Part shown: positions 35,647-49,225 of the stretch, piece after piece
Layout: the number at the start of each line of letters is the position of its first letter
Numbering within the stretch: the first letter of the stretch is position 1
Assembly (NCBI GenBank): GCA_024803745.1
Contig: JANJXV010000266.1
Location: 310,001-374,000, forward strand
Reading direction: 5' to 3'
From: Megascapheus bottae
Taxonomy: Eukaryota; Chordata; Mammalia; Rodentia; Geomyidae
DNA: 64,000 nucleotides
Notes under the pieces: generated by a model
Seen by the model: only the letters and a program-made list of their open reading frames with translations
Database searches by the model: none
What the model was told of the DNA's origin: nothing
Made by a program: the position numbers and the translations under genes

Positions 35647-36310
35647 TGATTTTTACGAGCTAATTCACTCACAGCATTTGCTTCTGAAATCTTCGCTTCT
35701 GCATCTTGTGAAATACCCCTTTCCCTCAACGTAGACAAGAAAAACAGATCCATCCCATGGTCCACTGTGAGGCCACTGGTTGGGCTAAGAGCTAGTCGTG
35801 CAGCAACACATAAGTTTTATTCTAATACTTTCCAAACTTTGTACTCAAATATGCTACCTACTTACCAACTTATGTCAGTTATCCTTATGCTATAACTTTT
35901 CTTCATTACTACAATATTCTTACACTCCTACGTTAATCCTCTTGCACCTCCCCTGACCTCTCTCATTCTTTTTTTCTATCTCTGGACCTCTGCTCGTCTT
36001 TCAACCCTTATACTGCACGGATCTACACTTGATGGCTGTTGAGCAATATTGTATATGTAGGTGGTTAATTATTCTCTAGGCTCAGAGGGACTTAAAGACA
36101 ATAGAGATTGGATTGAGAGGCCTTATTGTTTTGGGTATAAATCGCTTATCAGTGGTTGTATTAGGCTGGTCTGTAAGTGCACAAAAAGAAAGAGTGATAA
36201 TACCAATCAAAACTTGTGAACATCTAGTGTCTGCCAGCTACAGAGGTCTAGGTTGGTTATATCTGAAAAACTATAATCGTATTTAGTAGTAATCTTGCTC
36301 CCATTTTCAA
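35647..36310 (+). other. Leader upstream of ORF1, unit E
   Basis: Collinear with 5868-6530. GAGAGGCCTTATT is shared with D. Nothing recognisable. Confidence 0.5.
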
Positions 36311-37494
36311 ATGGGCAGAACAAGAAACTCAAGAAAAATGTCAAATCAAGAAACAACATCCCCCACCCAATGTAAACAGACAATGGAACAGTCACTGGCA
36401 AACCTAGAGGAGAGTCTTCCAATTGCTACACAAATGCAATTGATAAACATCATTTATGAAAAATGTGAAAATATAAAGAAAGAGATAATGGAGGAAGCCA
36501 TACCTGAACAAGAGGAAAGCAAAAACAAGGTGATAAGTGAAAAAGAAGAAGCCATAAAGGAGGCCATAATAAAGGTTTTTCAAAGAAAGATGGATGAATT
36601 CAAAGAATCCACAAATAAAAACGTGACCAAACTCCAGCAAATGTCCAAAGAAAATAAAGCTACTGAGCTAAGCACTCAAAAGGAAATCAAGGAGATAAAG
36701 AAATCCATACATGATCTAAAACAAGGGATGCAAGGCATCAAAAGTGAGCAATTAGAAGCAAGGGAGATGAAAAATAAAGTAGATAGCTTTGATAGCAGGT
36801 TAGACATTGCAGAGGAGAGAATTTCCGTGGCTGAAGATAATTTAGGTATTATAAAGAACAGAAAATGAGTCAATCCAAATCTAGGAAATATGAGAGAGCG
36901 CTTCAGGAGGTCCAAGATACAATTAGGAAGCCTAATTTAAGGCTAGTTGGTACTGAGGAGGGCGTGGAGAAAGAGGTCAATGGTATTGGAAATATACTTC
37001 AGGGAATCATCTCAGAGAATTTCCCAAATATCCAGAAGGGCAGGCCCATCCAGATACGAGAAGCTTTTAGAACCCCAAACAGACCTGACCAGAAAAGAAC
37101 ATCCCACCGCCACATTGTGATCCGAACTGGATCAATAGAAACGAAAGGAAAGATCCTAAAGGCAGCCAGGGAAAAGGGATCAGTAACCTACAAAGGCAAA
37201 CCAATCAGAATAACCCCAGATTTCTCAGCAGAGACCATGCAAGCACGAAGTGACTGGAAGCATATATGTCATGCCCTTATATCAAATAACTACCAACCAA
37301 GAATACTGTAGCCAGCTAAGCTCTCATTCATAACTGAGGGAAAAATAAAAACATTCCATTCCAGGGAAAAGCTGCAACAATATGTCGAAACAAAACCAAC
37401 ACTACAGAGAATTCTCAAAGATGCTCTATACATAGAAAACAAAAATAAATGCAATATAGGGAAGGAAATGGCACCTAAACAGCATACCATTTAA
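36311..37494 (+). pseudogene. L1 ORF1 pseudogene, unit F
   Basis: Frames 36311-36868 and 36865-37311, then the shared TAG and an open tail to TAA at 37492-37494. NIIYEK is shared with D and E; ATELSTQKE is shared with C. Confidence 0.94.
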
Positions 37495-37542
37495 GGACCA
37501 CAAGCACTGTCAAGACACAGGCCCTACTAAAAGCTTTTAAAA

Positions 37543-40500
37543 ATGGTAGGAACTAATAAATATCTCTCAATCCTAACTCTCAATATCAATGGACTTAACT
37601 CTCCAATTAAACGGCATAGGTTGTCTAGTTGGATCAAAAGCAAGAGCCATCGTTCTGCTGACTTCAAGAGACACATCTTACCCAAAAACAATCATCTTTT
37701 GAAAGTGAGAGGTTGGAATAAACTCTATCAAGCTAACTGCCCCCATAAAGAGGCTAGAGTTGCCATCCTCATATCAGATACAATAGACTTCAAACTAAAA
37801 TTAGTAAGAAAAGACAAAGAAGGTTACTACATACTACTAAAGGGATCTTTCCTCCCGGAAGACATAACAATCCTAAATATTTACACACCCAATCCCGGAG
37901 CTCCAAACTTCATCAAGCAAACTTTACTTACACTGAAACCATACATAGATCGAAACACAGTGATTGTTGGTGAGTTTAACACACCACTCTCACCTATGGA
38001 CAGATCAACAAGGCAAAAACTCAACAGAGAAACCTTAGAACTGAACAACTATATAGACTAACTAGATCTAACAGACATCTGCAGAATATTCCACTCAATA
38101 ACACCACAATATACGTTTTTCTCAGCAGCACATGGAACATTTTCCAAAATAGACCACATCTTAGGCCATAAAGCAAACCTGGACAGATTCAGAAACACTG
38201 AAATTATTCCATGCACACTCTCAGACCATAAATGCATCAAATTGGAGCTGAACACACATCTCCACCAAAGAAAACCCTGTAACTCATGGAGACTGAACCA
38301 CACATTGTTGAATCAAAAACAATGGGTAATCGAAGAGATCAGAACAGATATCCAACTGTTTATGAAATTTAACAATAAGGAGCACACAAATATCAACTCC
38401 TTAGGGACACAACAAAGGCAGTACTCAGAGGAAATTTTATAGCGCGGAGTGCCTACAACAGCAAGTTGGAAAAATGGCAAACCAACTAGTTAATGTCTCA
38501 CCTTAACCTCCTGGAAAAAGAGCAACAAACCAACCCTAAACCCATTAGGAGAAAGCAAATTATTAAAATCAAAGCAGAATTAAATGATTTGGAATAAAAA
38601 AAACTATAGAAAGAATCAACAAAACAAGGAGTTGGTTCTTGAAAGAATTAACAAAATTGACAAGCCCTTAGCAAATCTTACCGAAAAAAGAAGAGAGCAT
38701 ATCGAAATAAACAAAATCGCAGATGAAAATGGTAATATCACGACAGAAATTACCAAGATCCAGAATATCATGAGGGAATACTTCTCAAAACTTTACACCA
38801 ACAAATTTGAGAATCTAGAAGAAATGGATGAATTCCTAGACAATATTAACATACACACACTGAACCAAGAAGAGCTAACCCAACTCAACAGGCCTATTTC
38901 AAGCTCTGAAATAGAAATGGAAATTAGACAACTTCCACTTAAAAAGAGCCCAGGGCCAGATGGATTCACAGCTGAATTCTACAAGGTCTTCAAAGCAGAG
39001 CTCACACCAATACTCCTCAAGCTCTTCAACGAAATTGAAAATGAAGGCTCTTTACTAAACTGATTCTGTGAAGCCAGTATATCCCTCATCCCCAAACCAG
39101 ACAGAGATTCATCAAAGAAAGAGATCTATAGACCCATTTCTTTGATGAACATCGATGCAAACCTTCTCAACAAAATACTGGCCAACCGTCTACAACAACT
39201 CATCCAAAAAAATATACACTATGATCAAACTGGATTCATCACAGGGAGGCAAAGCTGGTTCATCATACACAAATCAATTAATATAATTCAACACATCAAC
39301 AGGAGCAGGGATAAAATCACATGATTGTCTCAATAGATGCGGAAAAGGCATTTGACAAGATCCAAAACCCCTTTATGTTAAAAGATGTGGAGAAACTAGG
39401 AATCCATGGAACATTTCTCAATGTAATAAAGGCTGTGTATGAGAAACCCACTGCTAGTATTATACTTAATGGTGAAAATCTAAAGCCATTCCCTCTAAAA
39501 TCAGGAACGAGACAAGGATGCCCACTCTCTCCACTTCTTTTTAACATAGTACTAGAATTCCTAGGCAGTGCAATAAGGCAAGAAGCAAGCATAAAGGGGA
39601 TCCAAGTAGGGAAAGAGGAAATAAAACTATCCCTCTTTGCAGATGACATGATTCTGTATTTAAAGAATCCTATAGACTCTACTCCCAAGCTCCTTGAGCT
39701 GATTCAAAGCTTTGGAAGGGTAGCAGGCCATAAAATCAACCCTCACAAATCAACTGCCTTACTTTACGCCAACACTGAGAGGAACGAGGCAATAATCAGG
39801 AAAGAAAATCCTTTCACAATAGCCTCAAAGAAAATAAAGTACCTAGCAATTAGCTTAACTAAGAATGTAAAGGACCGTTTAGATGAAAACTTTAAAACCC
39901 TAAAAAAGGAAATTAAAGCAGAACTAAGGAAATGGAAAAACCTCCCATGCTCCTGGATTGGAAGAATCAACATTGTGAAAATGACAACCTTGCCAAGGGC
40001 TATCTACAAATTCAATGTAATACCCATCAACATCGCAATGTCATTCTTTAAAGACATAGAAGAGGCAATTCAAAATTTCATATGGAATAATAAAAGACCC
40101 CGTATAGCAAAAACACTTCTTAGCAGAAAGAACAGCGCTGGAGGAATTTCAATTCCAAACTTAAGGCTCTATTACAGAGCTATAATTCTCAAAACAGTTT
40201 GGTACTGGCACAAGAACAGGCCTGAAGTCCAATGGAGTAGAACTGCGGACCCAGATATTAAACCACAGACCTATGGCCACCTAATCTTTGACCAGGGAGC
40301 CAAAAAAATAGAATGGAAGAACGATAGCCTCTTCAACAAGTTGTGCTGGCAGAACTGGTTAAACACCTGCAGAAAACTAAAGTTGGATCCTTCTTTGTCC
40401 CCTTGCACTAGAATTAACTCCAAATGGATCAAAGACGTGGAGGTAAAAGCTGACACACTGAAAAGTTTACAGGAAGGAATAGGAGATACACTAGGCCTCC

Positions 40501-41384
40501 TTGGTACAGGTCGAAACTTTCTTAATAAGGACCAAAAATCACAACAAATCAGAGAAAGGCTGGATAAGTGGGACTGCATTAAACTGCAGAGCTTTTGTAT
40601 GGCAACGGATATAGCTAGTAAACTAATCAGGAAGCCTACAGAGTGGGAGAAGATCTTCACCACCCAAACAACGGAACAAGGCCTCATATCTAAAATATAT
40701 CAACAACTCAAAAAATTGAATCACTCCAAAACTAACCTCCAAAGTAACACCCATCCCATTACAAAATGGGCCAAAGACTTAAAGAGAGTCTTCTCTGAAG
40801 AAGAAACAAAAATGGCCTATAGACACATGAAGAAATGCTCAACATCTCTGGTCATATAAGAAATGCAAATAAAAACAAGTCTAAGATTCCACCTAACTCC
40901 AGTTAGAATGGCCAGGATCAGGAAAACGAATGACAAAAGATGCTGGAGGGGATGTGGTCAGGAGGGATCACTACTACACTGTTGGTGGGAGTGTAAACTC
41001 GTTCAACCACTATGGAAAGCAGTGCGGCAGTGCCTCAAAACGCTAAACATACAACTCGCCTATGACCCAGCAATTCCAGTACTTGGCATTTACCCAACAA
41101 TCCAGAAACAAGGGCCTACTAAACCCACTAGCACAACAATGTTCATTGCAGCACTATTCACCATAGCATAGATATGGAACCAACCCAGATGTCCCTCAGT
41201 TGATGAGTGGATCAACAAGTTGTGGTATTTGTACACAATGGAATTCTATGCTGCTGTCAGAAAGAATGACATCGCCCCATTTGTTAGGAAATGGAAAGAC
41301 TTAGAACAAATCATATTAAGTGAAGTAAGCCAGACTCAAAGGAACTTAGGCTCAGTGGTTTCCCTCATTCGTCATAATCAGTAG
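37543..41384 (+). pseudogene. L1 ORF2 pseudogene, unit F
   Basis: N-terminal 172-codon frame (37543-38061) and its TAA as in D and E. Linker 38584-39063, RT0-RT1 region 39142-39324. The RT block 39321-40859 keeps FADDMILYL and A7 at 40302-40308, but ends at a private TAA at 40857-40859 (AAA to TAA after TSLVI). A second private stop, TAG at 41169-41171, follows the frame 40863-41171; the rest reads on to the natural end at 41384. The Cys-rich motif is complete (WWECKL). Confidence 0.95.
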
Positions 41385-41802
41385 AAACCTTGGGCTCTAC
41401 TAGCAGAGATTGGCAATAGAGCAAAAGGCCATATAAAAGGCCATATAAGGTGAAGCTAATTGAAAGGACCTCCAGGATATTGACACAAAAGCCATATAAT
41501 GAATGATTGTTGTCCTTAATGTACTATGTTGTCTCTCATCTCGCTTGCTGTCCCTTGGTTGTCCCATATTGGTATATTATCTCACTTTGTTATCTGATAT
41601 ATTGAATTTATTTGTATTTGGATATTTGAAATTTGATAGGGAAGGGGGGAAAACCAAGACGGGTGGGGGGTGTGGGGTTGGAGGGAAATGGGTACCAAGA
41701 CATGTGAAAGGGTATCAATGTATGTGAATTAATGCACCTTCTATCTGGCAAATATCATCTAACCCTTTTACTAATTACAATAAAAAAATGAAAAAAAAGA
41801 AA
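41385..41802 (+). mobile_element. L1 3' UTR and A-rich tail, unit F
   Basis: G-rich core at 41661-41685, AATAAA at about 41779-41784, A-rich tail. GCCATATAAGG near 41440 is shared with G. Confidence 0.88.
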
Positions 41803-42428
41803 GTTGTAGTGTGTGGGGAGGATGATGGGGTCAAATACATTTCTTCTTAGAAATTTACCTCATCTGGTTGCCCTGGATTTTCCCGGCCTTCTTCTTAGAG
41901 AAAGTTCTGTTATACTGGATTTGTGGCTTGGCAATGATCTAGCATGTACATCTTCGAGTAAGACATCCACAACTTCCATGCCTGAGACTCGAGTTTCCTG
42001 ACCTTTGGCAACAGCACAGCAACATCTTTCTTCCTCCTGAGCCACAGGCCAAGTGAGCTGGCTTGAGCTGGTTGTTAGTTACAGTGGCTTGGTTACCAGG
42101 GTTCCATATTCTGTTCCATTGTGAGGGAGGCAGGGTCACCTTTCAGGGCCCAATGACCAAAGATCCTTGCTCACAAAAGACCTCACCAAAGACATACTGG
42201 AGGCTGAATCTCTCCTCCAGTCTCACAATATACGTGTGGATGTAGTATACAGCACACCTTATTTGTCCAATCCCAATGTCTTCCACTAGGCCCAACTACC
42301 AGTCTGGTCTCAGGCTCAAGGAGCGTTTCTTAGGTAAGATCCAAACTTAAGGCTCAATATTGCCCTCATCCTTTACAAAACATTTGCTTCACAGTGCCTT
42401 CTCTGCCTGCATTTTGCCCCTTGTCGAA
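41803..42428. other. Unrecognised spacer, unit F
   Basis: Collinear with 4589-5214, with a few private changes (TTTCCCGGCC near 41880, GGAGCGTTTC near 42320). Nothing recognisable. Confidence 0.6.
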
Positions 42429-42626
42429 TTTTTTTTGTTTTTCCTAGTCTTGGGACTTGACCTCAGAGTGTGAACATTGTTCTTGGGCTTTCTTTAGGCT
42501 TTAGCTGTCCCACCGAGCCACAGCACCACTTGCAGCGTTTTCTTTGTATGTGGTAATGAGGAATCAAACCTGAGGATTACTGCTTGGTAGCCAAGGACTC
42601 TCCCACTAGGTCAAACACACAGGGCA
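42429..42626 (-). mobile_element. IDL-Geo-like SINE, minus strand, unit F
   Basis: Same copy as in other units. TTTTTCCTAG at the tail side is shared with G and H; TTCTTTGTATG and GAGGATTAC are private. Confidence 0.8.
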
Positions 42627-42825
42627 TCTTGCACATATTTTTGACGTCAATCTACTAGGATATTATTAGGTTTCTGTATCCTAATCAATTTTTTCCTGGT
42701 GACTAGTTTGCTGTCATGTGTAAAAAATGCAAGAGGGAAAAACACAGAAGAATTAGTGAAATTAAAAAAAAGCATTAGACACAGTTAAGTGTTCATTCTT
42801 TGTAGGAGAAAGGATATTTGGATAT

Positions 42826-42843
42826 GATGATGATGATGATGAC
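42826..42843 (+). repeat. GAT microsatellite, 6 triplets, unit F
   Basis: Five GAT then GAC. Confidence 0.97.
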
Positions 42844-42861
42844 TTTATAATTACTATGTCA

Positions 42862-43067
42862 GGGTTGAGAGTTTGGCATAGTGGTAGAGTGCTTGCCTAG
42901 CATCCATGAAGATCTGGGTTTGATTGCTCAGTACCACATAGATAGAAAATCTAGATGTGGCACTGTGGCTCAAGTGGCAGAGGGCTAGACTTGAGAAAAC
43001 CCGAGGACAGTGCTCAGGCCCTGAATTCAAGCCCCAAGACTGGCAGAAAGATAAAAGAAAATAAAAA
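42862..43067 (+). mobile_element. IDL-Geo-like SINE, plus strand, unit F
   Basis: Collinear with 5662-5867, with the A-box-like TGGCATAGTGG intact. Confidence 0.83.
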
Positions 43068-43730
43068 TGCTTTTTACGAGCTAATTCACTCACAGCATTT
43101 GCTTCTGAAATCTTCGCTTCTGCATCTTGTGAAATAGCCCTTTCCCTCAACGTAGACAAGAAAAACAGATCCATCCCATGGTCCACTGTGAGGCCACTGG
43201 TTGGGCTAAGAGCTAGTCGTGCAGCAACACATAAGTTTTATTCTAATACTTTCCAAACTTTGTACTCAAATATGCTACCTACTTACCAACTTATGTCAGT
43301 TATCCTTATGCTATAAATTTTCTTCATTACTACAATATTCTTACACTCCTACGTTAATCCTCTTGCACCTCCCCTGACCTCTCTCATTCTTTTTTTCTAT
43401 CTCTGGACCTCTGCTCGTCTTTCAACCCTTATACTGCACGGATCTACACTTGATGGCTGTTGAGCAATATTGTATTTGTAGGTGGTTAATTATTCTCTAG
43501 GCTCAGAGGGACTTAAAGACAATAGAGATTGGATTGAGAGGCTTATTGTTTGGGGTATAAATCGCTTATCAGTGGTTGTATTAGGCTGGTCTGTAAGTGC
43601 ACAAAAAGAAAGAGTGATAATACCAATCAAAACTTGTGAACATCTAGTGTCTGCCAGCTACAGAGGTCTAGGTTGGTTATATCTGAAAAACTATAACCGT
43701 ATTTAGTAGTAATCTTGCTCCCATTTTCAA
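43068..43730 (+). other. Leader upstream of ORF1, unit F
   Basis: Collinear with 5868-6530. TATAAATTTTC near 43313 is shared with B. Nothing recognisable. Confidence 0.5.
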
Positions 43731-44913
43731 ATGGGCAGAACAAGAAACTCAAGAAAAATGTCAAATCAAGAAACAACATCCCCCACCCAATGTAAACAGA
43801 CAATGGAACAGTCACTGGCAAACCTAGAGGAGAGTCTTCCAATTGCTACACAAATGCAATTGATAAACATCATTAATGAAAAATGTGAAAATATAAAGAA
43901 AGAGATAATGGAGGAAGCCATACCTGAACAAGAGGAAAGCAAAAACAAGGTGATAAGTGAAAAAGAAGAAGCCATAAAGGAGGCCATAATAAAGGTTTTT
44001 CAAAGAAAGATGGATGAATTCAAAGAATCCACAAATAAAAACGTGACCAAACTCCAGCAAATGTCCAAAGAAAATAAAGCTACTGAGCTAACCACTCAAA
44101 AGGAAATCAAGGAGATAAAGAAATCCATACATGATCTAAAACAAGGGATGCAAGGCATCAAAAGTGAGCAATTAGAAGCAAGGGAGATGAAAAATAAAGT
44201 AGATAGCTTTGATAGCAGGTTAGACATTGCAGAGGAGAGAATTTCCGTGGCTGAAGATAATTTAGGTATTATAAAGAACAGAAAATGAGTCAATCCAAAT
44301 CTAGGAAATATGAGAGAGCGCTTCAGGAGGTCCAAGATACAATTAGGAAGCCTAATTTAAGGCTAGTTGGTATTGAGGAGGGCGTGGAGAAAGAGGTCAA
44401 TGGTATTGGAAATATACTTCAGGGAATCATCTCAGAGAATTTCCCAAATATCCAGAAGGGCAGGCCCATCCAGATACGAGAAGCTTTTAGAACCCCAAAC
44501 AGACCTGACCAGAAAAGAACATCCCACCGCCACATGTGATCCGAACTGGATCAATAGAAACGAAAGGAAAGATCCTAAAGGCAGCCAGGGAAAAGGGATC
44601 AGTAACCTACAAAGGCAAACCAATCAGAATAACCCCAGATTTCTCAGCAGAGACCATGCAAGCAGGAAGTGACTGGAAGCATATATGTCATGCCCTTATA
44701 TCAAATAACTACCAACCAAGAATACTGTAGCCAGCTAAGCTCTCATTCATAACTGAGGGAAAAATAAAAACATTCCATTCCAGGGAAAAGCTGCAACAAT
44801 ATGTCGAAACAAAACCAACACTACAGAGAATTCTCAAAGATGCTCTATACATAGAAAACCAAAATAAATGCAATATAGGGAAAGAAATGGCACCTAAACA
44901 GCATACCATCTAA
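43731..44913 (+). pseudogene. L1 ORF1 pseudogene, unit G
   Basis: The coiled-coil frame 43731-44288 is open. The RNA-binding frame is broken by a private 1-bp deletion near 44535 (CACATGTG instead of CACATTGTG), splitting it into 44285-44539 and 44536-44730. The shared TAG follows, then an open tail to TAA at 44911-44913. Confidence 0.94.
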
Positions 44914-44961
44914 GGACCACAAGAACTGTCAAGACACAGGCCCTAATAAAAGCTTTTAAAA

Positions 44962-47900
44962 ATGGTAGGAACTAATAAATATCTCTCAATCCTAACTCTC
45001 AATATCAATGGACTTAACTCTCCAATTAAACGGCATAGGTTGTCTAGTTGGATCAAAAAGCAAGAGCCATCGTTCTGCTGACTTCGAGAGACACATCTTA
45101 CCCAAAAACAATCATCTTTTGAAAGTGAGAGGTTGGAATAAACTCTATCAAGCTAACTGCCCCCATAAACAGGCTAGAGTTGCCATCCTCATATCAGATA
45201 CAATAGACTTCAAACTAAAATTAGTAAGAAAAGACAAAGAAGGTTACTACATACTACTAAAGGGATCTTTCCTCCCGGAAGACATAACAATCCTAAATAT
45301 TTACACACCCAATCCCGGACCTCCAAACTTCATCAAGCAAACTTTACTTACACTGAAACCATACATAGATCGAAACACAGTGATGGTTGGTGAGTTTAAC
45401 ACACCACTCTCACCTCTGGACAGATCAACAAGGCAAAAACTCAACAGAGAAACCTTAGAACTGAACAACTATATAGACCAACTAGATCTAACAGACATCT
45501 GCAGAATATTCCACCCAGTAACACCACAATATACGTTTTTCTCAGCAGCACATGGAACATTTTCCAAAATAGACCACATCTTAGGCCATAAAGCAAACCT
45601 GGACAGATTCAGAAACACTGAAATTATTCCATGCACACTCTCAGACCATAAAGGCATCAAATTGGAGCTGAACACACATCTCCACCAAAGAAAACCCTGT
45701 AACTCATGGAGACTGAACCACACATTTTTGAATCAAAAACAATGGGTAATCGAAGAGATCAGAACAGATATCCAACTGTTTATGAAATTTAACAATAAGG
45801 AGCACACAAATATCAACTCCTTAGGGACACAACAAAGGCAGTACTCAGAGGAAAATTTATAGCGTGGAGTGCCTACAACAGCAAGTTGGAAAAATGGCAA
45901 ACCAACTAGTTAATGTCTCACCTTAACCTCCTGGAAAAAGAGCAACAAACCAACCCTAAACCCATTAGGAGAAAGCAAATTATTAAAATCAAAGCAGAAT
46001 TAAATGATTTGGAATAAAAAAAACTATAGAAAGAATCAACAAAACAAGGAGTTGGTTCTTGAAAGAATTAACAAAATTGACAAGCCCTTAGCAAATCTTA
46101 CCAAAAAAAGAAGAGAGCATATCGAAATAAACAAAATCGCAGATGAAAATGGTAATATCACGACAGAAATTACCAAGATCCAGAATATCATGAGGGAATA
46201 CTTCTCAAACCTTTACGCCAACAAATTTGAGAATCTAGAAGAAATGGATGAATTCCTAGACAATATTAACATACACACACTGAACCAAGAAGAGCTAACC
46301 CAACTCAACAGGCCTATTTCAAGCTCTGAAATAGAAATGGAAATTAGACAACTTCCACTTAAAAAGAGCCCAGGGCCAGATGGATTCACAGCTGAATTCT
46401 ATAAGGTCTTCAAAGCAGAGCTCACACCAATACTCCTCAAGCTCTTCAACGAAATTGAAAATGAAGGTTCTTTACTAAACTGATTCTGTGAAGCCAGCAT
46501 ATCCCTCATCCCCAAACCAGACAGAGATTCATCAAAGAAAGAGATCTATAGACCCATTTCTTTGATGAACATCGATGCAAACCTTCTCAACAAAATACTG
46601 GCCAACCGTCTACAACAACTCATCCAAAAAAATATACACTATGATCAAACTGGATTCATCACAGGGAGTCAAAGCTGGTTCAACATACACAAATCAATTA
46701 ATATAATTCAACACATCAACAGGAGCAGGGACAAAATCACATGATTGTCTCAATAGATGCGGAAAAGGCATTTGACAAGATCCAAAACCCCTTTATGTTA
46801 ATAGATGTGGAGAAACTAGGAATCCATGGAACATTTCTCAATGTAATAAAGGCTGTGTATGAGAAACCCACTGCTAGTATTATACTTAATGGTGAAAATC
46901 TAAAGCCATTCCCTCTAAAATCAGGAACGAGACAAGGATGCCCACTCTCTCCACTCCTTTTTAACATAGTACTAGAATTCCTAGGCAGTGCAATATGGCA
47001 AGAAGCAAGCATAAAGGGGATCCAAGTAGGGAAAGAGGAAATAAAACTATCCCTCTTTGCAGATGACATGATTCTGTATTTAAAGAATCCTATAGACTCT
47101 ACTTCCAAGCTCCTTGAGCTGATTCAAAGCTTTGGAAGGGTAGCAGGCCATAAAATCAACCCTCACAAATCAACTGCCTTACTTTACGCCAACACTGAGA
47201 GGAACGAGGCAATAATCAGGAAAGAAAATCTTTTCACAATAGCCTCAAAGAAAATAAAGTACCTAGCAATTAGCTTAACTAAGAATGTAAAGGACCGTTT
47301 AGATGAAAACTTTAAAACCCTAAAAAAGGAAATTAAAGCAGAACTAAGGAAATGGAAAAACCTCCCATGCTCCTGGATTGGAAGAATCAACATTGTGAAA
47401 ATGACAACCTTGCCAAGGGCTATCTACAAATACAATGTAATACCCATCAACATCGCAATGTCATTCTTTAAAGACATAGAAGAGGCAATTCAAAATTTCA
47501 TATGGAATAATAAAAGACCCCGTATAGCAAAAACACTTCTTAGCAGAAAGAACAGCGCTGGAGGAATTTCAATTCCAAACTTAAGGCTCTATTACAGAGC
47601 TATAATTCTCAAAACAGCTTGGTACTGGCACAAGAACAGGCCTGAAGTCCAATGGAGTAGAACTGCGGACCCAGATATTAAACCACAGACCTATGGACAC
47701 CTAATCATTGACCAGGGAGCCAAAAAAAAATAGAATGGAAGAAAGATAGCCTCTTCAACAAGTTGTGCTGGCAGAACTGGTTAAACACCTGCAGAAAACT
47801 AAAGTTGGACCCTCCTTTGTCCCCTTGCACTAGAATTAACTCCAAATGGATCAAAGACGTGGAGGTAAAAGCTGACACACTGAAAAGTTTACAGGAAGGA

Positions 47901-48806
47901 ATAGGAGATACACTAGGCCTCCTTGGCACAGGTCGAAACTTTCTTAATAAGGACCAAGAATCACAACAAATTAGAGAAAGGCTGGATAAGTGGGACTGGA
48001 TTAAACTGCAGAGCTTTTGTATGGCAACGGATATAGCTAGTAAACTAATCAGGAAGCCTACAGAGTGGGAGAAGATCTTCACCACCCAGACAACGGAACA
48101 AGGCCTCATATCTAAAATATATCAACAACTCAAAAACTTGAATCACTCCAAAACTAACCTCCAAAGTAACACCCATCCCATTACAAAATGGGCCAAAGAC
48201 TTAAAGAGAGTCTTCTCGGAAGAAGAAACAAAAATGGCCTATAGACACGTGAAGAAATGTTCAACATCTCTGGTCATAAAAGAAATGCAAATCCAAAGAA
48301 GTCTAATATTCCACCTAACTCCAGTTAGAATGGCCAGGATCAGGAAAACGAATGACAACAGATGCTGGAGGGGATGTGGTCAGGAGGGATCACTACTACA
48401 CTGTTGGTGGGAGTGCAAACTCGTTCAACCACTATGGAAAGCAGTGCGGCAGTGCCTCAAAACGCTAAACATACAACTCCCCTATGACCCAGCAATTCCA
48501 GTACTTGGCATTTACCCAACAATCCAGAAACAAGGGCATACTAAACCCACTAGCACAACAATGTTCATTGCAGCACTATTCACCATAGCAAAGATATGGA
48601 ACCAACCCAGATGTCCCTCAGTTGATGAGTGGATCAACAAGTTGTGGTATTTGTACACAATGGAATTCTATGCTGCTGTCAGAAAGAATGACATCGCCCC
48701 ATTTGTTAGGAAATGGAAAGACTTAGAACAAATCATATTAAGTGAAGTAAGCCAGACTCAAAGGAACTTAGGTTCAGTGGTTTCCCTCATTCGTCATAAT
48801 CAGTAG
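44962..48806 (+). pseudogene. L1 ORF2 pseudogene, unit G
   Basis: Endonuclease block 45008-45862 (VMVGEFNTPLSPLDRS), linker 46004-46483, RT0-RT1 region 46562-46744 with private [12 protein letters not shown] block 46741-47733. The A run at 47722-47730 is A9 and ends the RT block after GAKKK. The C-terminal frame 47763-48806 (347 codons) is open to the natural stop and keeps the full Cys-rich motif. AIWQEAS is shared with H only. Confidence 0.95.
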
Positions 48807-49225
48807 AAACCCTGGGCTCTACTAGCAGAGATTGTCAATAGAGCAAAAGGCCATATATAAGGCCATATAAGGTGAAGCTAATTGAAAGGACCTCCAGGAT
48901 ATTGACACAAAAGCCATATAATGAATGATTGTTGTCCTTAATGTACTATGTTGTCTCTCATCTCGCTTGCTGTCCCTTGGTTATCCCATATTGGTATAGT
49001 ATCTCACTTTGTTATCTGATATATTGAATTTATTTGTATTTGGATATTTGAAATTTGATAGGGAAGGGGGGAAAACCAAGACGGGTGGGGGGTGTTGGGT
49101 TGGAGGGAAATGGGTACCAAGACATGTGAAAGGGTATCAATGTATGTGAATTAATGCACCTTCTATCTGGCAAATATCATCTAACCCTTTTACTAATTAC
49201 AATAAAAAAATGAAAAAAAAAGAAA
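48807..49225 (+). mobile_element. L1 3' UTR and A-rich tail, unit G
   Basis: G-rich core at 49083-49107 with one G run shortened (TGTTGGG), AATAAA at about 49201, A-rich tail. Confidence 0.88.

Larger units (their letters stand above)
28890..36310 (+). repeat. Tandem unit E (7421 bp)
   Basis: This is a complete unit. ORF1 and most of ORF2 match D and F. From about 33360 the sequence switches to variants found again in unit I, four units away (an A-run frame lesion, GGAAAAAGAATG, CTTTATTATC, a shortened G run). The GAT tract drops to 6 triplets here and stays short in the units to the right. Confidence 0.97.
36311..43730 (+). repeat. Tandem unit F (7420 bp)
   Basis: This is a complete unit. 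ORF1 and the start of ORF2 carry the D/E/F variants. The middle of ORF2 carries the ACAACCTTG and CATCGCAATG variants shared with G and H. The GAT tract has 6 triplets. Confidence 0.97.
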
